64,000 bases of DNA. Source: Pseudorhodobacter antarcticus (GTDB lineage: Bacteria; Pseudomonadota; Alphaproteobacteria; Rhodobacterales; Rhodobacteraceae). The stretch lies in assembly GCF_900110135.1 (NCBI RefSeq), contig NZ_FOCO01000002.1:99508-163507 (forward strand), written 5' to 3'. Positions 1 to 8,180 of the stretch are shown one piece after another. The translations under genes and the position numbers were made by a program. Each line of letters opens with the position of its first letter. Within the stretch, counting starts at the first letter, position 1. The notes under the pieces are model-generated. The model searched no databases. It saw only the letters and a list, made by a program, of their open reading frames with translations, and was not told the origin of the DNA.

Positions 1-1
1 T

Positions 2-2269
2 GCCGCATGGGCCACCGCCCTGCCGCCCGGCGATTTCGCCAGCTTTTGGCTGTCGGACGGCCTCGACCACCCCGGCCGCGCCACCTTGCGTGACGCGTTG
101 CAATCGCGCGGCCAACTCACAGTTTTCGAAAGCCCACGCCCCATCATCGCCCTGCGCCCCGCCCAATTTGCGGACGGCGTCATCCAACTTTCCGCCACCC
201 GCCTGCCCGCCACCGACAACCAAACAATCGAAATCTCCGCCCGTGGCCTCGACCCCGCAGGGATTGAACGCGAACTCGCCCGCATCCCCCTCACCTTTGC
301 GGCAGACGACCAAAACGCCACCACTGACCTGTCGCTGCCCCCTGAACTGCGCAACCGCGTCAGCCGCTTTGAACTGGCAGGCATCCGGTCCGCCGCCGCC
401 GTCACCCTCACCGATGACAGCCTGAAACGCCGCAAAGTTGCCCTGATCTCCAACACCGGCGAAGATGAAGCCCTCCAACTCCTCTCCCCCACCCATTACC
501 TGCGCCAAGCGTTGGACCCCGTAGCCGAACTGATCGACGGCTCCGTGTCCGACATCATCCTCGCCAACCCCGATGTGATCGTGCTGGCCGATGTCGCCAC
601 CCTGTCGCCGCTCGAATCCGACCAAATGCTGGATTGGCTCGACACGGGCGGTCTGCTGCTGCGCTTCGCAGGCCCCCGCCTCGCCGCCTCCGACATCAGC
701 CGCGATGCCGAGGATGCGCTGCTGCCCGTCCGTCTGCGCGCGGGCGGCCGTAACGTCGGCGGCGCGATGAGCTGGGGGGAGCCGAAATTCCTGGCAGGTT
801 TCGCCGAAGGTTCGCCCTTTTTCGGCCTGCAAATCCCTCCTGATGTGACCGTTTCGGCCCAAGTTCTGGCGCAACCCGACCCCGATCTGGCCGCCCGCAC
901 CATTGCGGCGCTGGCCGATGGCACGCCCTTGGTCACACGCAAACCCGTGGGGCAGGGGCAGGTGGTGCTGTTCCACGTCACCGCCAACGCGGAATGGTCC
1001 ACCCTGCCACTGTCGGGCCTGTTCGTGCAAATGCTTGAACGCCTTGCAGTCTCCACCCGCCCCGCCGCCCCGGATGCCGCCGATCTGGCAGGCCAAACTT
1101 GGGTGCCCCAAGTCGCGCTTGATGCCTTTGGCCGCCTGAATGACGCGGGCGAGGTGGCTGGCGTTGACGGGCAAACCCTTGCCACGGCGCTGTCCACCAC
1201 TGGCCCCTCAGCGGCCCTGCCCCCCGGCCTTTACGCAGGCGATGATCGCCGCGTGGCGTTGAATGTGACCCGCGCCGATACCACCTTAACCCCAGCGGCA
1301 TGGCCCGCGACCATCACACGCGAAGGGTTGGATGTGCAAACCGAACAAGCCCTGAAAGGCACAGCGCTGGCCACAGCACTCTCGCTGCTGCTGATCGACA
1401 TCCTCGCAGCCCTCGCGCTCTCGGGCCGCCTTCTCGGCACAATGCGCAACGCCGCCATGATCGCCACCGCCCTTCTGCTCCTAAACCCCCACCCATCCCA
1501 CGCGCAAATCCCTGATGATCTAAGGGCGATTGAGGCGACATCCGCCCTGCGCCTCGGCTATGTCGTCACCGGCGATGCTCGTGTCGATGATATCTCGCGC
1601 GCAGGCCTCGCGGGCCTTGGCCAACGCCTGTTTGAACGCACCACCATCGAACCCGAATCCCCCCTCGCGGTGAACCTCGAATCCGATGAACTGCTGTTTT
1701 TCCCCTTCCTTTATTGGCCCGTCACCGTCGATCAGCCTATGCCCTCGGCCGCCGCCTACGCCGCCCTGAACCGCTATTTGCGCACGGGTGGCATGATTTT
1801 ATTCGACACCCGCGATGGTGATATCGCAGGCGCCGCCCAAACCCCGGCCGCGCGAAAATTGCAACTCCTCGCCGCCCCGCTGGATATTCCTCCTTTGGAA
1901 ATCCTGCCCGAAGATCACGTGCTTACCCGCAGCTTCTACCTCCTCCAAGATTTCCCCGGCCGCCACAATCACCGCGATCTGTGGGTGGAGGCGTCCCCCC
2001 CAGACGCCGAACTGGCTGAAGGGATGCCCTTTCGCAACCTCAACGATGGCGTGACCCCCGTGGTGATCGGTGGCAACGACTGGGCCGCCGCGTGGGCGCT
2101 CGATGCCCGCGGTGCGCCGATGTTTCCGGTGGGCCGCGGCTTTGCAGGCGACCGCCAGCGCGAAATTGCCACCCGCTTTGGCATCAACCTCATCATGCAT
2201 GTCCTTACCGGGAATTATAAATCCGATCAGGTCCATGTCCCTGCCTTGCTGGAAAGATTGGGCCAATAA
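2..2269 (+). CDS. DUF4159 domain membrane protein (5' end outside window)
   Basis: The reading frame is open from the first bases of the window, so the true start and the N-terminal part (usually a BatA-type two-helix region in this family) lie upstream; a TTG at 86 is only the first in-window start-like codon. What is visible is a long periplasmic-type region, a hydrophobic helix encoded near 1360-1440, a second hydrophobic stretch ending in SHAQ that looks like a signal or anchor, and then a C-terminal DUF4159 domain from about 1510 on (motifs LRLGYVVTGD, FFPFLYWP, GGMILFDTRDG). It abuts the next gene exactly (TAA then ATG). Such pairs normally sit downstream of a MoxR ATPase and a DUF58 protein in Bat-like envelope operons, which would be expected to the left. 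Biochemical function is unknown. Confidence 0.8.
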   Translation, partial: AAWATALPPGDFASFWLSDGLDHPGRATLRDALQSRGQLTVFESPRPIIALRPAQFADGVIQLSATRLPATDNQTIEISARGLDPAGIERELARIPLTFAADDQNATTDLSLPPELRNRVSRFELAGIRSAAAVTLTDDSLKRRKVALISNTGEDEALQLLSPTHYLRQALDPVAELIDGSVSDIILANPDVIVLADVATLSPLESDQMLDWLDTGGLLLRFAGPRLAASDISRDAEDALLPVRLRAGGRNVGGAMSWGEPKFLAGFAEGSPFFGLQIPPDVTVSAQVLAQPDPDLAARTIAALADGTPLVTRKPVGQGQVVLFHVTANAEWSTLPLSGLFVQMLERLAVSTRPAAPDAADLAGQTWVPQVALDAFGRLNDAGEVAGVDGQTLATALSTTGPSAALPPGLYAGDDRRVALNVTRADTTLTPAAWPATITREGLDVQTEQALKGTALATALSLLLIDILAALALSGRLLGTMRNAAMIATALLLLNPHPSHAQIPDDLRAIEATSALRLGYVVTGDARVDDISRAGLAGLGQRLFERTTIEPESPLAVNLESDELLFFPFLYWPVTVDQPMPSAAAYAALNRYLRTGGMILFDTRDGDIAGAAQTPAARKLQLLAAPLDIPPLEILPEDHVLTRSFYLLQDFPGRHNHRDLWVEASPPDAELAEGMPFRNLNDGVTPVVIGGNDWAAAWALDARGAPMFPVGRGFAGDRQREIATRFGINLIMHVLTGNYKSDQVHVPALLERLGQ

Positions 2270-4342
2270 ATGACCAACCTAATCTTTGATCCCTTGATCC
2301 CGCTTGCCGCCCTCTATACCCTCGCGGGGTTTGCGCTTGCCATCACCGCCTACGCCCTATGGCGCGGCCTCTCGGGCTGGGCCTTGCGCGGTCTTGGCTC
2401 CATCGCGCTGCTGGCCGCCCTCGCCAACCCCGCGTTCCAGCGCGAAGATCGCGAACCTTTGTCCGACATCGTGATCGCGGTGGTTGATGAAAGTGCCAGC
2501 CAACGAATCGGCACCCGCCCCGATCAATCCGCCACAGCCCTTGCGCGGGTCCAAGCTGAAATCGCGGCCCTGCCCAACACCGAACTGCGCATCCTGCGGC
2601 TGGGCGATGGTGACGGCGACACCGGCACCCAACTGATGACCGCGCTGGCCGAAGGCATCGCCGAAGAACCCCGCGCGCGCATCGCCGGTGCCATCCTGAT
2701 CACCGATGGCCAAGCGCATGATTTGCCGCTGGCCCCCGATCTGCCCGCCCCCCTGCACGTCCTTCTCACGGGCCAATCCACCGATTGGGACCGCCGCCTG
2801 ATCATAAAAAACGCCCCCGCCTTTGCCATTCTGGGCGAATCCATCACCCTGACCCTGCGCATCGACGATCAAGGCGCGGTGCCCGCCGACATCGCAGGCA
2901 GCGCCAGCATCTCCATCGCGGTGGACGGCGGCGACCCCCAATCTTACCGCGTTCCGGTGGGCGAAGATCTCGAACTCCCCGTAACCCTCCCCCACGGCGG
3001 CATGAATGTGCTGCAATTCCAAGTGGATGTGACGCCCGGCGAGCTGACTGACCGTAACAACGCCGCCGTGGTGCAAATCAACGGCGTGCGCGACCGTCTG
3101 CGCGTTTTGCTGGTCTCCGGCGAGCCGCACACAGGCGAACGCGTCTGGCGCAACCTTCTAAAATCCGACCCCTCGGTGGACCTCGTGCATTTCACCATCC
3201 TGCGCCCGCCCGAAAAACAAGACGGGATTCCGGTGTCCGAACTCTCCCTCATCGCCTTTCCCACCCGCGAATTGTTCGTGGAAAAAATCGACGAATTCGA
3301 CCTGATCATCTTTGATCGCTACCGCCTGCGCGGCATCTTGCCCACCGCCTATTTTGACAGCGTGCGCGATTACGTCAAACGCGGCGGCACAGTCCTTATC
3401 GCCGCTGGCCCCGAATTTGGCTCGGCCGACAGCCTGTGGCGGTCGTCGCTTGGCGAAATCATGCCCGTCACCGCCACCAGCCGCGTGTTTGAACAAGGGT
3501 TTCGCCCCGAACTTACCGATCTGGGCCGCCGCCACCCCGTCACCCAAGGGCTAGAGGCATCCGCCCCCGAAGGCGGTTGGGGCCAATGGTTCCGCCAAAT
3601 AGGCATCACCCAAACCTCCGGTCAGGCGGTCATGTCGGGCATCGACGGGTCGCCCTTGCTAGTGCTGGACCGGGTGGACGAAGGGCGCATCGCCGTCCTC
3701 GCCTCGGACCATATGTGGCTGTGGGGGCGCGGCTATGACGGCGGCGGCCCGCAGTTGGAACTGCTGCGCCGCCTCGCCCATTGGATGATGAAAGAGCCGG
3801 AGCTGGAGGAGGAGGCGCTGGTCGCCACCGCCACAGGCCAACGCCTCACCATCACCCGCCGCACCATCGGCGATGCCCCCGGCCCGGTCACGATCACCGC
3901 CCCCAATGGCACCACAACCGAACTTATCCTGCCCGAAACTGGCCCCGGCCGCTACATGGCGCAATATGACGCGCCCGAAATGGGCCTTTATAAATTCACC
4001 CAAGGCGACCTTTCGACCGTCATGGCGCTCGGCCCCTCCGCCCCGCGCGAATTTGAGGAAACGATCGCCAGCGAAGACCCGTTGACCCCCATAGTGGCCC
4101 CGATGCGCGGCGGCTTTCAAACCATCGCGGATGGCACACCGGATATTCGGACCGTGGGGCAGGGCCGCGTGGCGTCCGGTCGCGGCTGGATCGGCATCAC
4201 CCCGCGCGGAGCGTATCTGACCCAAGATATCCGCGTCTCACCTTTGCTGCCCGCATGGGTCTGGCTCTTGCTGTCGGTCGCCCTCATCCTCGCCGCGTGG
4301 TTGATTGAGGGGCGCAGGGGCCGCAAAACCACCCCGGTTTAG
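2270..4342 (+). CDS. VWA-like / class I amidotransferase-like membrane protein
   Basis: A 690-residue protein starting directly after the stop of the DUF4159 gene, so translationally coupled to it. Two N-terminal membrane helices occupy about residues 8-55. They are followed by a von Willebrand A-like segment with a MIDAS-type DESAS motif near residue 71 and a second acidic loop (ILITDGQAHD) near residue 145. Then comes an amidotransferase-like fold region (RVLLVSGEPHTGERVW, about 275-500) and a final helix (about 663-682) before a basic RRGRK tail. The architecture matches uncharacterised membrane proteins that accompany MoxR/DUF58/DUF4159 genes in Rhodobacteraceae. A role in envelope protein maturation is inferred from that context only. 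The stop overlaps the stop of the convergent DUF599 gene. Confidence 0.75.
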   Translation: MTNLIFDPLIPLAALYTLAGFALAITAYALWRGLSGWALRGLGSIALLAALANPAFQREDREPLSDIVIAVVDESASQRIGTRPDQSATALARVQAEIAALPNTELRILRLGDGDGDTGTQLMTALAEGIAEEPRARIAGAILITDGQAHDLPLAPDLPAPLHVLLTGQSTDWDRRLIIKNAPAFAILGESITLTLRIDDQGAVPADIAGSASISIAVDGGDPQSYRVPVGEDLELPVTLPHGGMNVLQFQVDVTPGELTDRNNAAVVQINGVRDRLRVLLVSGEPHTGERVWRNLLKSDPSVDLVHFTILRPPEKQDGIPVSELSLIAFPTRELFVEKIDEFDLIIFDRYRLRGILPTAYFDSVRDYVKRGGTVLIAAGPEFGSADSLWRSSLGEIMPVTATSRVFEQGFRPELTDLGRRHPVTQGLEASAPEGGWGQWFRQIGITQTSGQAVMSGIDGSPLLVLDRVDEGRIAVLASDHMWLWGRGYDGGGPQLELLRRLAHWMMKEPELEEEALVATATGQRLTITRRTIGDAPGPVTITAPNGTTTELILPETGPGRYMAQYDAPEMGLYKFTQGDLSTVMALGPSAPREFEETIASEDPLTPIVAPMRGGFQTIADGTPDIRTVGQGRVASGRGWIGITPRGAYLTQDIRVSPLLPAWVWLLLSVALILAAWLIEGRRGRKTTPV

Positions 4343-5037
4343 GTCCCGTACCCCTGCATCACAATCAACCGCGACTGACTGATAAACTCCCGCCGCACCA
4401 ACACGGCGGCGGTGACACAGGTCGTAAACAACAGCGCATAGGGCCCCAGCAACCACCCCAACGCGCCCAAAGCAAAGTAAATCGACCGCAACCCGCGGTT
4501 AAAACTGCGCGCCGCGGTGATGTTAATCTCGGCGGCAGCATGCGCGCGGGGCAGGGCGTCTGGCGCGTCTTGGGCATTGGGCACCGCCGCCATCATAATC
4601 GCACAATAGCCGAACAACCGATGCGACCAGATGAATTTCAACAGCGCATTGGCGACGAAAATCATCACCAAAACCACCTTCAGCTCCAGCACCATCCCCG
4701 GCACCTCCAGCGTCAAATCCGCCGCAAAACTGTCCAATCGGTCACTGTTGCCAATCACCGCAATCCCGCCCCCCAGCGTGATCATGCAGGCCGATGCAAA
4801 AAACGCCGTGCCTTGGCGCAAACTATCCAGCACCGCCGCATCAAAAATCCTTGGCTGGCGGCTGATGAATTGCACCATCCAATCGCGCCGATACTGCGCC
4901 ATCAACACCGACACCGACGGGCGGCGCGCAGGCGGATGTTCCACCATCCATCCAAGGCCCCCCCAAGCCAGCAGCAGAACCGCCACCGCCGCCATGTCAA
5001 ACATCGTAAAAGCCGTTAGGATTTGGGGGGTGGTCAT
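4339..5037 (-). CDS. DUF599 family membrane protein
   Basis: A 232-residue integral membrane protein of the DUF599 family. Seen in the sequence: an N-terminal helix, a conserved basic segment (YRRDWMVQFISRQPRIFD), a helix pair around residues 70-130, and the family motif with the NRGLRSIYFALG stretch near residue 175. The start is placed at ATG 5037 because the upstream in-frame extension (to 5067) adds a non-conserved, non-hydrophobic stretch. Function is unknown. It is convergent with the preceding operon and the two stop codons share bases 4340-4341. No partner gene follows it. Confidence 0.8.
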   Translation of the reverse strand: MTTPQILTAFTMFDMAAVAVLLLAWGGLGWMVEHPPARRPSVSVLMAQYRRDWMVQFISRQPRIFDAAVLDSLRQGTAFFASACMITLGGGIAVIGNSDRLDSFAADLTLEVPGMVLELKVVLVMIFVANALLKFIWSHRLFGYCAIMMAAVPNAQDAPDALPRAHAAAEINITAARSFNRGLRSIYFALGALGWLLGPYALLFTTCVTAAVLVRREFISQSRLIVMQGYGT

Positions 5038-5103
5038 CTTTTGCCTGTCTGTCAAATGCACCCCCATGCGCTAAGGGAAATCACAGCAGCGGGCAAGGAA
5101 GGC

Positions 5104-5139
5104 TTGATTTTAGGTGTAATTGGTTATATATATTTACCA
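5104..5139 (+). promoter_or_regulatory. candidate glcD promoter with TGGT/ACCA operator-like dyad
   Basis: TTGATT (5104-5109), a 17-nt spacer and TATATA (5127-5132) give a plausible sigma70-type promoter 47 nt before the glcD start. The -10 lies inside a dyad TGGT (5121-5124) ... ACCA (5136-5139). TGGT/ACCA half-sites are typical of FadR-subfamily GntR regulators such as GlcC, but the 11-nt gap here is wider than usual, so the operator reading is tentative. No regulator gene is adjacent. Confidence 0.4.
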
Positions 5140-5178
5140 GTTGACTCACATCGGGGTCGCATTGGGGGGAACCAGCCT

Positions 5179-6609
5179 ATGGAAATGCCAAAAATCGACG
5201 CGTCAATTGTCGCGCGCAAACCCGCCATTGTCGCGGCCTTGCTGCAAGTTTTGCCCCCAGATGCCGTGATCTATGACGAAATCGAAGTGCGCGCCTATGA
5301 ATGTGACGCGCTGACCGCCTATAAATGCCCGCCATTGGTGGCCGTTCTGCCCCGCACCACCGCCGAGGTTGCCGCCGTCCTGCGCATTTGCCACCAAATG
5401 GGCGTGCCCGTGGTGCCGCGCGGGTCGGGCACCAGCCTTGCGGGCGGCGCGCTGCCCACAGGCGATTGCGTGATTTTGGGCGTGGCGCGCATGAATGATG
5501 TGCTGGAAACCGATTACCCCAACCGCTACATTCGCGTGCAATCGGGCCGCACCAACCTGTCGGTCACGGGGGCGGTGGAATCGGATGGATTTTTCTATGC
5601 GCCGGATCCGTCCAGCCAGCTGGCTTGCGCGATTGCGGGCAATATCGCCATGAATTCCGGCGGGGCGCATTGTCTGAAATATGGGGTCACGACGAATAAC
5701 CTTTTGGGCGTCACTATGGTCCAAATGGACGGCACAATCCTCGAAATCGGCGGCGCGCATCTGGATGCGGGCGGCCTTGATTTGCTGGGCGTGATCTGCG
5801 GGTCCGAGGGGCAATTGGGCGTGGTGACCGAAGCCACCTTGCGCATCCTGCCCAAACCCGAAGGCGCGCGCCCGGTCCTGATCGGGTTTAACAGCAACGA
5901 GGTGGCGGGCGAATGCGTGTCCGACATCATCAAAGCAGGCATCCTGCCCGTGGCGATCGAATTCATGGACCGCCCGTGTATCGAGGCGACCGAGGCGTTC
6001 GCCAAAGCCGGCTATCCAAAATGCGAGGCATTGTTGATCGTGGAGGTCGAAGGGTCACGCGCCGAAATCGACGAACAACTGGCCCTGATCGTGGCCATCG
6101 CCCGCCGCCACAACCCGGTTGAAGTGCGCGAGGCGGCGGATGACGACCAAGCCAAACGCATCTGGCTGGGCCGCAAATCCGCCTTTGGCGCGATGGGACA
6201 AATCAACGATTACATGTGCTTGGACGGAACCATCCCGGTGTCCAGCCTGCCTTACGTGTTGCGCCGGATAGGGGAGTTCAGCAAACACTATGGCCTTGAT
6301 GTCGCCAACGTGTTCCACGCGGGCGATGGCAACATGCACCCTTTGATTTTGTATGATGCGAACAAACCGGGCGATTTGGAGCTGTGCGAGGCGTTCGGCG
6401 CCGATGTGCTGCGCCTGTGCGTGGAGGTTGGGGGTTGTTTGACCGGAGAACACGGTGTGGGCATTGAAAAGCGCGATTTGATGAAAGTGCAATTTGCCCC
6501 CGAAGATATGGAAGCGCAATTGATGGTCAAAGATGTGTTCGACCCCAAATGGCTGTTGAACCCGGCCAAGGTGTTTCCGCTTGACGTGACAGCAAGCCGC
6601 CGCGCGTGA
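5179..6609 (+). CDS. glcD: glycolate oxidase subunit GlcD (FAD-linked)
   Basis: FAD-dependent catalytic subunit of glycolate oxidase (glycolate to glyoxylate), 476 residues from ATG 5179, which has a GGGGGA Shine-Dalgarno about 8 nt upstream. The PCMH-type FAD-binding domain shows VVPRGSGTSLAGGALP (near residue 85) and YAPDPSSQLACAIAGNIAMN. The C-terminal FAD-oxidase domain carries HAGDGNMHPL and the closing GEHGVGIEKRD motif. Length fits GlcD (about 480-500). It heads glcD-glcE-membrane protein-glcF, the complete three-subunit set. The alternative of a D-lactate dehydrogenase is less likely because GlcE and GlcF homologues follow. Confidence 0.93.
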   Translation: MEMPKIDASIVARKPAIVAALLQVLPPDAVIYDEIEVRAYECDALTAYKCPPLVAVLPRTTAEVAAVLRICHQMGVPVVPRGSGTSLAGGALPTGDCVILGVARMNDVLETDYPNRYIRVQSGRTNLSVTGAVESDGFFYAPDPSSQLACAIAGNIAMNSGGAHCLKYGVTTNNLLGVTMVQMDGTILEIGGAHLDAGGLDLLGVICGSEGQLGVVTEATLRILPKPEGARPVLIGFNSNEVAGECVSDIIKAGILPVAIEFMDRPCIEATEAFAKAGYPKCEALLIVEVEGSRAEIDEQLALIVAIARRHNPVEVREAADDDQAKRIWLGRKSAFGAMGQINDYMCLDGTIPVSSLPYVLRRIGEFSKHYGLDVANVFHAGDGNMHPLILYDANKPGDLELCEAFGADVLRLCVEVGGCLTGEHGVGIEKRDLMKVQFAPEDMEAQLMVKDVFDPKWLLNPAKVFPLDVTASRRA

Positions 6610-6629
6610 TGCTGGGTTAGATGGCGAAA

Positions 6630-6758
6630 GCTGAGGGGCTGTCTGCCCCCCCCGACGACACAAAAGGCTGGGGGGCTGTCTGCCCCCCCGACGACACAAA
6701 AAGCTGGGGGGCTGTCTGCCTCCCAGACCCCCCGAGGATATTTTTAAACAGAAAAAGG
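6630..6758 (+). repeat. tandem hairpin repeat and terminator-like tail between glcD and glcE
   Basis: Two full copies and one partial copy of a roughly 35-37 bp unit begin at 6630, 6667 and 6702. Each contains a hairpin of the form GGGGGGC-TGTCT-GCCCCCC, and the two full copies are followed by CGACGACACAAAA. The last copy runs into CCCCGAGGATATTTTTAAAC and AGAAAAAGGGG, the latter providing the Shine-Dalgarno for glcE. A related element with the same tail occurs at 58131-58203. This may attenuate transcription or stabilise mRNA ends inside the operon. Confidence 0.7.
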
Positions 6759-6768
6759 GGCGATGCGT

Positions 6769-7881
6769 ATGACGCCTGCGAACGAGAGCGAATTGGCGGA
6801 AGTGATTGCAGGGGCACAAGGACCGTTGCGCATTGTTGGTGGCGGCACGCGCGGGTTTGGGCCGGATGGCGGGGGTGAGGCGCTGCACATATCCGCGCTG
6901 ACAGGGATTTCGCTGTATGAACCGGGTGCGCTGACCATTGTTGCAGGGGCAGGCACGCCGTTGGCAGAGGTGGAGGCCGCGCTTGCGCAAGGCGGGCAGC
7001 GGTTGCCGTTTGAAGTGCCGGATTTTCGGGGCCTGTTGGGGCGGGATGGGGTGTCGACCATTGGCGGGGTGGTTGCGGTGAACGCATCGGGGCCACGACG
7101 GATTCAGGCCGGGGCGTGCCGTGACAGCTTGATTGGCGTGCGTTTTGTCGATGGGGCAGGGACCATTTTGAAAAACGGCGGGCGGGTGATGAAAAACGTC
7201 ACCGGCTATGACTTGGTCAAGCTGATGGCAGGGTCTTATGGCAGTTTGGGTGTGTTGACCGAGGTGGCGTGCAAAGTTCTGCCGCGCCCAGAGGCGGAGG
7301 CGACCTTGATCTCGGGGCCGTTGGATGGGGAGGCGGCGGTGGCCGCGATGTCGGCAGCCCTTGGATCACCGTTTGAGGTGACGGGGGCCGGTTATGTGGG
7401 CGGCCGCGTGCGGTTGCGGATCGAAGGGATGGCGGGGTCGGTGGCTTACCGCACCGGGCAATTGACCAAGTTGATGGGCGCGTGGGATGTGGTGACGGAC
7501 GCGGACAGCGCGGCTTTGTGGGCCGCGTTGCGCGATGTCAGTGATTTCGCCGGGCAGGCGGGGGCTGTGTGGCGCGTGTCGGTGAAACCATCCGATATGC
7601 CGGGGGTGTTGGCGCTGTTGCAAGATGCCCAAGTGATGTGTGATTGGGGCGGCGGGTTGATCTGGGCGCAGGTGCCGGACTTTGGCGATGCGCAGGCCAT
7701 CCCGTTGCGCGCCCATATCGCAAACATTGGCGGCCATGCAAGTTTGATGCGCGCGGGGGCCGATACCTATGCGCAAGTGCCCGCATTTCATCCCGAAGCG
7801 CCCAGCGTGGCCGCCTTGACCGCCGCGTTGCGTGCCAAATTTGACCCGCGCGGGATTTTGAACCCCGGCAGGATGGGCTGA
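6769..7881 (+). CDS. glcE: glycolate oxidase subunit GlcE (FAD-binding)
   Basis: Second FAD-binding subunit of glycolate oxidase, 370 residues. The start is taken as ATG 6769 because the GGGG of the Shine-Dalgarno (6757-6760) is 8 nt away; ATG 6763 is too close. The FAD-binding segment includes GGGTRGFG near residue 23 and the conserved DGVSTIGGVVAVNASGPRR and KNVTGYDLVKLMAGSYGSLG motifs around residues 90-160. The C-terminus ends in FDPRGILNPGRMG, as in GlcE. It lies between glcD and glcF. Its codon use is markedly G-rich on the coding strand compared with the gene block to its right. Confidence 0.92.
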   Translation: MTPANESELAEVIAGAQGPLRIVGGGTRGFGPDGGGEALHISALTGISLYEPGALTIVAGAGTPLAEVEAALAQGGQRLPFEVPDFRGLLGRDGVSTIGGVVAVNASGPRRIQAGACRDSLIGVRFVDGAGTILKNGGRVMKNVTGYDLVKLMAGSYGSLGVLTEVACKVLPRPEAEATLISGPLDGEAAVAAMSAALGSPFEVTGAGYVGGRVRLRIEGMAGSVAYRTGQLTKLMGAWDVVTDADSAALWAALRDVSDFAGQAGAVWRVSVKPSDMPGVLALLQDAQVMCDWGGGLIWAQVPDFGDAQAIPLRAHIANIGGHASLMRAGADTYAQVPAFHPEAPSVAALTAALRAKFDPRGILNPGRMG

Positions 7882-7883
7882 AT

Positions 7884-8177
7884 ATGGGCAGTCTTTTTGC
7901 GCTGGGCACCGTGCTGGTGATCTATGTCTCGCTTGCGACCCTGCCCAAAGGGCCACCCGCCGTGATGGGTTTGGTGCTGGCGGGGGGCCTGATTTTGTTG
8001 GGCTATCTGATCGCGCCTAACGCGGGTCATATCCTGACGCTGGCCTTGGTCGGCGCGGGTATGGCTGCGGCGGCCCAAGCCATGCGCAGGTTTATCCCGC
8101 AGCGCCTTTACTTGCCGCTTTTGGGCGTTTTGCCCTTGCTGCTGCTATCCGTCCTTTTGGTGATCACCGGAGCTTGA
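7884..8177 (+). CDS. small membrane protein inside glc operon
   Basis: A 97-residue, almost wholly hydrophobic protein with three predicted helices (about residues 3-19, 27-60 and 75-95) and a short basic loop (MRRFIPQR) near residue 68. It starts 2 nt after the glcE stop and ends 3 nt before the glcF ATG, so it is clearly translated within the glycolate oxidase operon. I do not recognise a family. Its position suggests an accessory membrane anchor or quinone-side partner for GlcDEF, or a transport-related role; this is inference from context. Confidence 0.7.
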   Translation: MGSLFALGTVLVIYVSLATLPKGPPAVMGLVLAGGLILLGYLIAPNAGHILTLALVGAGMAAAAQAMRRFIPQRLYLPLLGVLPLLLLSVLLVITGA

Positions 8178-8180
8178 CCC

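Noticed and set aside
6630..6758. CRISPR array
   Set aside because: Only two and a half directly adjoining units without unique spacers; each unit is a simple GC hairpin, and no cas genes are present. The 69-bp MORN repeats are likewise protein-coding, and no CRISPR was seen anywhere in the window.
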